This document shows, in pieces, positions 34,575-46,700 of a stretch of DNA of 64,000 nt. The notes under the pieces are model-generated. The model did not search any database and was not told where the DNA came from. It was given only the letters and a program-made list of their open reading frames with translations. The DNA is from Metaphire vulgaris. Its lineage: Eukaryota > Annelida > Clitellata > Crassiclitellata > Megascolecidae. The first letter of the stretch is position 1. The number at the start of each line of letters is the position of its first letter. The translations under genes were made by a program, and so were the position numbers. The stretch is from positions 2,353,628 through 2,417,627 of the forward strand of contig CM030834.1 in assembly GCA_018105865.1 (NCBI GenBank). Direction: 5' to 3'.

Positions 34575-36191
34575 ATATTTAATCGACACATTAATCACAT
34601 TATACAGTCCTTTAAGTTTTAGCAACCCAGAACAAGTACTTTAGTAAATAATTAAGTCAAACACAATATCCCAGTGTATCCTGATTGGATTAATTAACTA
34701 GCATCAACTGAAAGCTAGAAACCAATCTCTTTTGCCCGTCAAAACCAACAGTCATCTGGTTATCACGATAAGAACTTTTACAAGGAAGTAGAGTTCGATT
34801 TCATAATGCAATGTTACACTACAATGCGTGCATAGTAATCTGTTCTTAATTCGTCCTTAGGCAATATCCATCACTCTCGGCGAGTAGGCTAATTTTCTAG
34901 GCGCCTAACAAAATCATTCCCCCACCCGAATTGGGAAAGATTCTTCAACCACGTGCTTAGCATGGCCAGTGAACCCGGAGAGTTTGACACCAGAGCTGGG
35001 CTCTAACAGTTTCTCTCCAACATTGCTAGCCAAGTTAATTCCTTTATTTTATAGTTTATATTTTTCAATTTCATTGTTAATTTTCTCATTGCTATATGAA
35101 ATACGTAATAGCTAGTTATGGAAGTTCCTCTTGATTCTTGATCATATTTATAATAGTGATTATGTAATAATGTGACATTATAGTTTAACCAATTATCGGG
35201 ACCCTAGGATCCCTTGGGTTAATCTTGTTTTGTTTCCGTAGACACATGGTAATGTTAATTTGTTTAGTTATTTGTGAAAAAAGTAATGTCTTTTTTAATT
35301 TTAATTAAGTACTTTTGTAATCCGATTGATGATTACTGTCTGCTTTACTTTGGAAATAAATATTTAAGTAATACTTGAGTTCGCATGCACTTACGTGCAT
35401 TTTCACCATTTTGATTTACATGTTCGCTTTATTTCATGAATTACAAAATCTTCTAAACAACTGGAGAGAAGCAGACCTGTTGAAGGGCCAAGTCAATCTT
35501 TGACGTGGAAAATGAAGCAGCAGCAATTTTAAAATGAGCCTGAACAGACAGAAGTGCTGTTAATTTGGCCTAAGCATTTTTACGTATTAAATTTGTGTTT
35601 AGTGTTCGTTTTAGCGTTAATAGCAAGTATTTGATTAAGTTGATATGCAGTTACGGTCAGTCTGATTGCTGGGTGCTGCGCTGATTTCGGCGGTGATCTA
35701 CTACTAAGCTGATATTTAAGTTAAAATTTATCTAAAATTCAAATTGACTCTGACACAAAATATTAAGGGAAAGCATGCATATTTGATAGTGAATATTTAT
35801 TCTATAGGCTCTATACAAATCTGGACAGTTATATGAAAAACGCAGTATTATTTTTAAAGTCGATGAAGTCGAATTTATTACGCTGAGTTCTATTAAACAG
35901 TGTTATCCTATTCTTTGTATAATGCCATAAATGGATTCATATTCAGTTACATCCACATGCTTAAAGAAGGAAGTATTTTCAGAGTTTTGTCGCAGCATGA
36001 GTTATTGCCTGCTAGACGGTTCTCTACGTCGTGACCCATGTTGACGCGGAAGTGTTGGAGCGCAACACAGTTAAATCTGAGAGTGCCTTGCTAGCTTTCA
36101 GTGTTGAATTTTCCCATAAGCAAAGTGGATGGGATATCTGATAGAGGGCTGGCAAATTTACTCAATTAAAGTTCCATTTTGCACAACAGCT
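34575..36191 (+). promoter_or_regulatory. Conserved 5' flank of gene C
   Basis: Collinear with the other 5' flanks except for about 350 bp of inserted DNA (35028-35385) that ends in a TTTGGAAATAAATATT phrase. It breaks the 71-codon ORF seen upstream of A and B. Confidence 0.5.
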
Positions 36192-36279
36192 ATGAAAATA
36201 TTTTCGCCAAGATTGGTTGTAGGCATAATTCTACAGATGGAATATGTGTGCCTAGTCGGACTAATAAAATTCACAGACG
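36192..36279 (+). CDS. Gene C exon 1: signal peptide
   Basis: 29 codons, starting [14 protein letters not shown], donor G|gtgaga. An in-frame ATG 21 codons upstream (36129) exists in this copy only, so the shared ATG is preferred. Confidence 0.75.
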
Positions 36280-39200
36280 GTGAGAACAACCTTTTTTACC
36301 TTAAAATTTTAAGTGAACTCAGTAATTTACTCTAACTAATAGCACGCCTTCAAGCAATACAAAATGCTTTGGCTAGAGCTGTCACGCGAACGCCGAAAGG
36401 TCATCACATCACTACGGTCTTGAAATCGCTTCCCTGGCTTAAAGTTCAAGAACGGATGCATATGTCTGTATGTTTGATTAGCAATTGTCTTAGCGTCAAC
36501 AAAGTGCTGCAATAATCGGTAGGCCAGTTCTATATAAAGATTAGAACTGGATTCAATTTGTTAGTTTCATATGTCTGCAAATTTTTCTTCATGTTTTTAT
36601 GATAGACAATAATTATAGAATGCTATACAGAATGTATTTGTGTTCAACTGGCGTTTCAAAATGTTGTATCTATAGAAGTTTTGTCAAATAACATATGAGT
36701 TAAATATATGAAAGCAATAATATCTATAATATTAAGATTCTTATCTGTATGTCTCTCTGTCTGTTACCTTCAAGCGTTCTGACTGGTTGACTATTGGTAG
36801 ACGGTTTAGACCGTTTAGTCCTTACGTCGCGATGCGTTGGTGGGCGAGCGTTGACTATTGGTAGACCGTTTAGTCCTTACGTCGCGATGCGTTGGTGGGC
36901 GAGCGTTGACTATTGGTAGACCGTTTAGTCCTTACGTCGCGATGCGTTGGTGGGCGAGCGTTGACTATTGGTAGACCGTTTAGTCCTTACGTCGCGATGC
37001 GTTGGTGGACGATGTTCGAAGACGACGTTGCTATTGGTAACAATTGTTCGTAGAACCGGTTTAGTCGAGTCATTGCAGCGTCAGAGGGCTGGGCGTGCGA
37101 CGACGTTGCTATTGGTAACAATTGCTCGTAGCTTGAGGATCTTAACGTACATTTAACGTACACAAAAAATACGTGTACAGCGTCACAAATGGCCACAGTT
37201 GCGTGATTTTAACGTACATAGGCCTAATTATTACGTGGCGCAGAGCTTGGCTAGGTGGCGATCATTGAAATGTTGTTCAGCATGAATTCAATGATTGGGT
37301 ATTAGGTATAGGTATTGGATTAGTATTATCCTGCACTGCGAGCGAAGCGAGCACGAGCGAAGCGAGCATCGTTCTAGTATTGTAATAAAATCCTTTTAGA
37401 AGTTTATTGCAGGCGTATATGGAACAGAGGAGTGACCGAAAGGAATTGTAATGAATGAACTATCACCAGTTAAATTATCCATTTCATTTGCAAAGTCCAT
37501 TTTCACGACACACACTTTGATGAATCATAATTCCGTTGGTAGCGTTTGCGAGCATAACTCTACAGAGATAATTAGAATATCTGGTATATATCTGAACCAG
37601 AAAAACAAACGCCAATAGATACTGTATTTTCATAATACAAAAACAGGTTCTCGATATTTTCGCCTTCTGAATAAAATGCACCTAGTAGTGCATGGCATTT
37701 CCTCCATAGTCTGTCTTGCTGTTTCCTTCTGACTGATCTCTGGAATGACCTGGTCTTTTGCGGATGGATTTGAAGTACCATCGATTGATACCCTTGAGTA
37801 TTAGAAATGATGCTATAGAAGTGCATAATTATTATTATTATTATGGCTCTTTATTGGTTGTCGTTTGATCAGGATCTATCTACGTGAGACTGGTTAATCC
37901 CAGTTCATGGCAGTCCAATCCATCCGCTGGTCGTCTTGAGATACGATGGTATTATGGATTTCTGTGGGGTTACAGCTCATGGGGTACCGTGTGTAGGGAT
38001 GGGTTCACTGATGCTGCTGCACGAGTGGTGTGCTCCAGCCTTGGATTTAGGTGAGCTTAGCAAATTGACTTCGTTGTTGTTGCATTTTTGCAACAATTTA
38101 TTTTAGATTTTAAAGAACAAGGTAAATAGCATGATTGAACAACAATAATAATAGGTTAATTTTCTGTATTGTCGTTTGTGAAGCCGAACAGGATCTGTCA
38201 TTACAAATTCATTTGGAGCGGGATCTGGCAATATATGGTTGGACGATGTCGTATGTACTGGAACCGAAACAGGCATTGGTAGTTGTAGTCACAGAACTTG
38301 GGGTGAACACAATTGCGGACACCACGAGGACGTCGCTATCGATTGTGGTGTGTTTATTTTATTTTCAGCTAAAATAATCTCTACATGTAGTATGTTTAGC
38401 ATTATGGCGAAACTCATTTATACTAGTTCATGCGTGCCTGTTTTATTTGAAATCACTTGACATAAAAAGGTCTAAAACAATTAAGATTATAATACCTTGC
38501 CAATACCTATAGGCTATAGCACACGCAGTTCGGTCATGAGATTGTATCATGCTCTAAAGCAGTTATTCATCTTTTCAATGTAGTTCAAAGTAAGTTACTA
38601 TGATTTTAAATTAAGCACAGGACCTAAAAGTCCTACTCATAAGTCAATATTGCATGCATAAATAGGATCAATAACATTTATGTACTGGAACCGAAACAGG
38701 CATTGGTAGTTGTAGTTACAGAACTTGGGGAGTACACAATTGAGGACACAGCGAGGACGTCGCCATCGATTGTTGTGTGTCTATTCTATTTTCAGCTAAA
38801 ATAACATATTGTATGTTTACTATTTTGTTTAGCATTAGGACTGCGTCTGATTTACCGGTAATATAATTAAAACTGTCAGACTCATCATCTTTGGCCATAA
38901 AAGATCTATTCCATGGCAACAGCAATAAAGAGAGAAATTCCTATGTGTATATTACAATACAGGGGATAGAAATAAAACAGGCAACACAGTTCAAATAACT
39001 AGGAAGCATTTTCACAAGCGATGGAACAAGTGAAAAGGACATTGAAACCAAAATAGGAATGGCAAAGACAGCCTTTACACAACTCGTGACCATGTCAATG
39101 ATGCTCATTGTCGTTATTATTGATCTTTGCCTCCCGACATACAGTAGACGGATGCTCCTTCGGTCGAGCTCGATGCGATTTGACAACAACCAGATGCGTC

Positions 39201-40656
39201 GACACGGTCGGAAGTTACTCTTGTTCGTGTAGGAACGGCTACACATATTCTACATCAACATCATGCACAGGTATTCGTGAGTCTTGTGTGAGGGTATATT
39301 TAAGACATTTTTCGTTAATCTGCAAAAAGAGTGGAAGAATGATTATTATTATTTCTAGACAATTTCTCCAGCGCAGTAAACAAGGCTAAGGCCTACGACA
39401 AAAGCGCTTTAACATAATTCTATCAATAAAATCCGATATTAAATAAGTGTGTTTTAAGTTCCTAAAAAAGGATTCCGCAGAGATAGCTTCCGACACAACG
39501 TCAGGTAACGAATTCCAAAGTAACGGATTCCCTTTGGAGAATGACCTTTCTGATGGATAGAACATCATTATAGAAACTGAAGAATTTTGAATTTACAAAA
39601 ATGAATGACAATTCCATTTTCTAAACAAATGCTGGAGTTGTTTTAGCGATACCACTTTTATATTCGATGCACAGGTCTTCTTAGGATCTAATATCGTTGA
39701 AGGAATAATAAGCAAAAACCAACAAAACAACTAATATGGATGTTTTTATTTTGCTTTCATAATGTTAATTGAAAGCTGATATCTGATAAACTGCAATCAT
39801 GTATTATATTATTATTTGTAGATCATTGGGCGTTGTCGCCAGGTAGATCTGGCAATCGACAGCATATGTGTGGTGGAGCACGTCATGTGCCTCGATAAGC
39901 TTTCAAACATCCGCGATGTAGAGTGCGAGAAGCAGCGGTCCGAGGACCGAGTCTTGTGGGACCCCGCTGATCAACGTCATGGGATTAGATGTGACCCGAT
40001 TTATGTCCCCGAACTGGCGCGGTCGCTAAGGTAGCTGCGAAACCAGGCTAGGGTAGGGCCTACAATGCTGTAGGTTTTCTCCAGTCTGGTCAGAAAGATG
40101 GTGTGGTCAAACGATAGCGATAGCGGTATCAGCAGTGTAGTGGTACCAAGAGTACCGAGTAATACCAGCTGGGAAGAGAAGCGGTACCGACGGCAGATTA
40201 AGGGCGGTACCGAAGGCCCAACTGAGGGAAAGGAGCGGTACCAGCGGTGCCTGTGGTTAAGGAGGATTGGTACCAATGGTACCAGGAGAGAGAAGGACTT
40301 GGTGTCGAGTGTTAGGACGTGGTACCGAGAGAGACGGAGAGACAGAGAATAGTGAGAGGTGCCAAGTGACTGGCCGGTACCAAGGGGCTGGGTACCAGAG
40401 GTTAAGTGGTATCAACGGTATCGAGCGCCAGTAAGGTCGGAACCAGAAGGCGAAGAAAGAGAGGTATCAGGGATAAGATATCACCAGATATACAGGAAGG
40501 GCCGTGAGAGGCTAGGTACCAGAGAGAGCATAGATTAAGATAGGAAGGTTTGAAGTGTATAGAAATCCTAAGCCAAAATGCCTAGGTCGGACTAACACCC
40601 GCCTGTCAAATAAATAGATAATAAAATCCCAGTGTGCGGACCGGGCTGGCCACCTG

Positions 40657-40719
<63 letters not shown>

Positions 40720-43700
40720 AATAGCAAACGTAGGAGCCCGGTTACGCCACAAATATAAATATGAATATGATCAGATATGATACTATGACCTATTAACAAG
40801 CGATGCCTTTTACCTGCAGATATAAACGAATGCTCCACTTGGCAGTTTCAATGCAGTTAGTGCCCCTAGTGGCTTTCACACAGGCAGTAATGCCTCCTAA
40901 GCCACTTTAAATCATGCTAAGTTTTTTAAAGTTTTTTCCATGCTAAGATTTTTAAAAGTTTTATAATGTATAACCCAAATATAATATTTGTTATGCAGAT
41001 ATAAACGAATGCGTTAGTGGTCAAAATCCATGCGACTGGGAAACAACCACCTGTGAAAACACAGTTGGAAGCTATCGATGTTCATGCACGAAAGGCCACA
41101 TAAGATATACGTCAACATCATGCACAGGTTGTTGTCTGAATCGTGGCGTCCCAGCCACGGGTAGCGAGAGTATTATTATTAACTAGGTGTTTACCCGTCA
41201 AAAATGACGGGGGACATTGGCTGTTTTACCACCAGATTTTGCGCAAATGCAATAGCATTTTATGACGGTGGAGATTGGCTGTTTTACCACCCGATTTTGC
41301 GCTAATGCAATAGCATTTTGCGCAATTAGTTGTCCTTCACTCGCCGCCTTTTCTTTCAACCGAGTTAACGCCCATTCGCAGGAATTTTCTGAACCTTGAT
41401 AGACAAGGAAGATGTACAGATTTGGCAGTATCGAACGACATGCAGTGCTTGATTCTCTTGTTTGCTGTGCCGCTTTTCACGCCGAGCAACAGCCTGCTAC
41501 TCATTCTCACTTGATTGTCGGAAAGCTCGTGAACGCTGGACTTTTTGTTTTGCACGGACGGTTAAAAAGAGGAATAAAAAAGCTAAACAATGGTGCAAAC
41601 CTCATCTTTTTAGCTCTTATTCAGCCTGAGATATAGCAAATTCAAAAAAATTTGGAAACTTTCTCAGAATTCAAAACTTTCGCGAAATTTGCCGATAATA
41701 CTTATGTTAAAACATTGGGGTCATCGGGTTAGAACTGATAGATCTTTGCCAAATGTCAACCGATTTTCAAATCTTTTGGTTTATTTTGTTCCTCTGACAT
41801 CCCTTTACACTTCGCCGCTGACTAAAGTGGGGTTACCGCTGAAAATAGTTTGCTAGGGGGCTTTAAAACTTTTTTGGGGGAAATGGTGATATTTTAGGCC
41901 GTAAAGTGGACTCTACTCCCATTTTTTTGTTTTGCACAGACGGTTAGAAAGAGGAATAAACAATCTAAACAATGGTGCAAACCTCATTTTTATAGATCCT
42001 ATACAGCCTGAGATATAGCAAATTTAAAACGTTAAAGCAATCACTTCTGAAGAACGCTTTTCCAAAAATTAAATCTCCAGTACGGTGACGGCGTCTGAAA
42101 ATGTAATCTCCACTTGAGGGGTTACATTTAAAAAATAGGTATTGAGGCTAGAAATAAATAAATAAATAAATATATATATATATAATAACGGGGGCAGGGC
42201 ATTGGGAGAGGGAAGGGAGGTTTGGGAGAAGGAAAGTGTGTTGTACGGGTTTTCGGAGCAGCGTTGTGTAGGTTTGAGAACGGGGTTTGGGGCCGGTGGG
42301 GTAGGGCGGAGCGGCGATGGGTTGGGGTCAGGGCGATTGGGAGAGGGATGGAAAGAGGTACGGGGGTTGGGAGAGGGGGGGAGAGAGAAGGAACGGGTGT
42401 TTGGGGCCTGTCTGGCAGGGCGGGGCGGGGCAGGTATGGGTTGGGCCTGGGCGATTGGGAGAGGGGTGGTGAGAGGAAGGGATGGGGAGAGGGAAGGGGA
42501 CGTGGGTTTGGGGCCGGGGCAGGGAATGGGTTGGGGCCAGGGCGGAAATAGGTTGGGGCCAGGGCGATTGGGAGAGGGGTGGTGAGAGGGAAGGGATAGG
42601 GAGAGGGAAGGGAACGGGAGTTTGGGACCGGGGGAGGAATGGGTTGGGGCCAGGGCGATTGGGAGAGGGATGAGGAGAGGGAAAGGGATGGGGAGAGGGA
42701 AAATGGATGGGGAGAGGGAAGGGGAACGGGGTTTGGGGCGGAATGGGTTGGGGCCAGGGCGATTGGAAGGGGATGAGGAGAGAGAAGGGGATGGGGGAGA
42801 GGGGAAGGGGATGGGAAAGGGAAGGGAAGGGGTTTGGGGCCGGGGCGGGAAAGGGTTGGGGTCTGGGCGATTGGGAGAGAGATGGGGTGATGGAAAAGGA
42901 ACGGGGGTTTTAGCTGCAATTAAGACGTTTCGCTAAACGCTCCGTTGATTTTAATACATTTTTGATTAAACAATATTTGGTTGTCAATGACAACAGCGTC
43001 TTGCAATACCCGCCGTGTTGCGGACGGACAGACGACATCGAGAATTATATAATAAGATTAATTACTATTTTTATTACTAAATGTTTAATTGCTTAACTGC
43101 TTATCTTGCTAGTGTTAATAATGTAAATTCCTACGATTTTTAATTATTTGTGACAAACGAAGGCGTTTGTGGGCATTAAGCGACGCCCGCGGCCTAGTGC
43201 CGATGCCTGGCTATTTTTATCACGCTTAAAGAGGCGGAGGTAAATGGACTGCTGTCGAAACGCACGCATAAGTTGCCCGTATCAAAAATTTTCTGTTACG
43301 GACATGGGATGTGGTTTTCGCCCTGTTGTCGCTATAATCGTGGAGCAATATAGGGAAGCACATCGATTGAAAGCGAGTTTGTTTCGGAGCCAGATAAAGT
43401 GCCAAATGCTTATTGTTTCATGTATAAGACAGAATAAGAATAATAAGAATAATAACTGTAACTAAAATAGCAGTTAACTGAAAAATAACAAATCAGTTAA
43501 CTGTAACTATAACTGAAAAATACCAATAACTGTAACTGTAACTGTAACTGAAAAATAAATAACTTAAGTCTTTAAAATAACTGAAAAATTACAAAATTAA
43601 AAAGTCAAACACCACATAAAGCGAACTTCGATTAAACACACTGAAACTCCCGATCTACAGAAATTATTTGTCAAGTTTTGATGGACATGCCAGAGTTGTC

Positions 43701-46700
43701 CATGGGTAGTTGGGTTAACCCATGGGTTGGGTTGAGGCCAGATTTTGAAAAAAATAATGGGTTGGTTGGGTTTCGTGAATCTGTACCTGTTAACCATGTA
43801 AATATAGGTTTCTGTTTACTGTTTTGACAGATTCTTGTATTATGTCATATGATTGCATGCGCTATAGGCGCCATGTAGGTTGGCCTAGATCCGATCGTAA
43901 ACAACGCATTCAATAGTTTGTAGTCTGCACACAATGGACCATAGTTATTCAGATTGAGCAAGTCATATAGCGTTTTCTATATTTGGCCTACTATTGAGTG
44001 TTTCTCGTTCTCTTGCTTTTCTTAGTTTATAAACTAATTACGTCACCACAGTAAAAAAATTAGCATGTTAGCTTTTGTGTTGGCTAAAAAGTAAATGAAC
44101 GTTTTTTACAACGTTTTATGTTTTTTATATTTTCAGATAAAACAAGTTTTTTTACGTTTTTATTTCAGATTTTACGTTTCCAACATCTATGGTTTTATAA
44201 GTTGACACCTTGACATAACGAAAAATGGCGACGATCTTTCTTAGTCCTCATGTTCTTCTTAGTACGATGGACAGTTTTAATACGGCTGCGAGCCAGCTGC
44301 CAACCCACGCTACATGCGTTTCAGCCATTTTTATCTCACATTCACTTTTTTCTGTCCACTGCATTTACTGTTCGCAATAGCACCCTGTCTTTGTATGATT
44401 TTTTCGTTTTTTCTCCAATTTTTATTCTTGTTTTTCTTCGCGTACCCCCTGGCATCAGTTCCCGTACCCATAGAGGTACGTGTACCACCGGTAGACAACC
44501 TCTGTACTAAAGCATGCTGGTTGACTGTTGCTCCTTATACGATGGAAGATTTATGTTCTAAACGTATACATTGTACATTGTAGACGTGGATGAATGTGAA
44601 AGAGGAGAACATCTTTGCGACAATTCAACCACCATTTGCATTAATAGTGACGGAAGTTACCACTGCGTCTGCAGAACTGGATATGAAAGAGAAAACGAGA
44701 CTCTATGTTCAGGTATCATGCTCAATTAAGCCTAATTGTTTGAAGGATATCTTCAAACAATTAATCAGATTCTTTAACAAATAACTGGGGTGATGAAAAT
44801 TTCCTAAAGTCCGAAAACCCGCTTGAACTTAAACATGTCTCTAGTATTAAACAAACCTTACCTTTTGCCCAATATTCAGATATAAACGAGTGTTTCAGAG
44901 GTGAATCCGAATGCGATTTGATGTCAACTGATTGTATCAACACAATTGGAAACTACACATGCGAATGCAGGAACGGATTCACGTATTTCAATGAAACGAC
45001 ATGTCTGGGTAAGATGCACAAATGAAAGATAACTCGATTGACTACTAGTGTGTCGAAGCAGCTTTCTAAGCTTTCTAGCGATCGATATCTATCTTGTTTG
45101 AACAACTTGGTGCACGAGCATCAACCAATCAGCCTCTGCACGCCACTGCCTTTAGGCACATACATCGCCTCGTTGTCGCTGCCTCGCTCACTCATAGTTT
45201 TCTGCGTTTCTTTGTTTGATAGTTTTATAGGTTGACAACTTGACATAACGAAAAATGGCGACGATCTTTCTTAGTCCTCATGCCTTCTTAATACGATGGC
45301 CAGTTTTAATACGGCCGCCAGCCAGATGCCATCCCACGCTACGTGCGTCTAAGACATTTTTGTCTCACTTTCACTTTTTCCGGTTCACCTAAAGAAAGAG
45401 ACATTTACTGTTTGCGATAGCAAATGTCTTTGTATCATATTTTAGTTTTTCTCTACAATTTTTGTATTTTTGTTTTCCTCGCGTAGCCCCCGGGCAGCAG
45501 CTCCCGTACCTCTAGGGGCACGTTTACCACCGGTTGACAACCTCTATGGTAAAGCTTTCTGGTTGACCGTTGCTCTTTATACGGGTGAAGATTTATGTTC
45601 TAGACGTGTACATTGTACATTGTAGACGTGGATGAATGTGAAAGTGGAGAACATCTTTGCGACAATTCAACCACCATTTGCATTAATAGTGACGGAAGTT
45701 ACCACTGCGTCTGCAGAACTGGATATGCAAGAGAAAACGAGACTCTATGTTCAGGTATCATGCTCAAATAAGCCTAATTGTTTAGAAAATGCTTTGGGCT
45801 AAGATAGTGTTTCTCAAACGTTTTGTCATCTCATTCGTTCATTTCACTTGTCCTGGAGGACATCTTCACATATTTAATCAGATTCTGTAACAAATAACTG
45901 GGGTGATGAAAATTTCCTAAAGTCCTTTCGATGTCTTGTCGCTGTCTCGAAAACGCGCTTGCAGTGATGCTAACAAGGACCGACCCCCCAAGGACGAGGA
46001 TAAGGACAAGGACCGACCCTCCAAGGACGAGGACAAGGACGAGGACTTACCCCCCAAGCACAAGGACCACAAGGACTGACCTCTAAGGACAAGGATCAAG
46101 GACAAGGACCGACCTCTGTCAGACAAAAAGTTCAGAAAGGCAAAAACCAAAGACAATTTCAATTTGAATCACAAAATTAGAAAAGCAAAAAAGAATGTTG
46201 TAAAACATAAACTAGTCAACAGCAATATTGCATTTCAAATACACAAGTGTTTCCAACAGCTGATCACTGAGTGATCAGTAATGCGCGCACGATGAAGTCT
46301 ACTTATGAAACCGCTTTGCAAAAACACTCGTTAAACTGGAGCCGACATCGCAGGGCAACAAAGAATTCTGGCTTATTCTGCTAAAGAATCAACTCCTCAT
46401 GAAACTGGTATTATAAAGGAAACTCCTCAACTGGTATAATAAAGGAAACAATGACTACACATTTCGAGTAACTCAAAGCAAGTATGTAAATATAAATCCA
46501 CATACTACTCTTACCTTGGAACATTATTAACAAAAAACGTTTGAAAATGGTATACAAGTAATTTGGTCCTTATAAGGATTGTTCAAGGACTAAGTACACA
46601 AGGACCAGGACAAGGATCGATCTGCAAAGACGAGGATAAGGACGAGGACCGAACCCCCAAGGACGAGGATAAGGACGAGGACTGACTCTCCAAGGACGAG

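Noticed and set aside
36129..36335. Upstream in-frame start giving a longer signal peptide in gene C
   Set aside because: Genes A and B have stops in this stretch, so the shared ATG is the better start.
36786..37010. CRISPR-like direct repeats
   Set aside because: The repeats are contiguous without distinct spacers, lie in a Helitron and are in animal DNA.
42128..42936. 263-codon proline-rich ORF and glycine-rich ORFs on the other strand
   Set aside because: Same reason: the Helitron minisatellite lacks stops in most frames.
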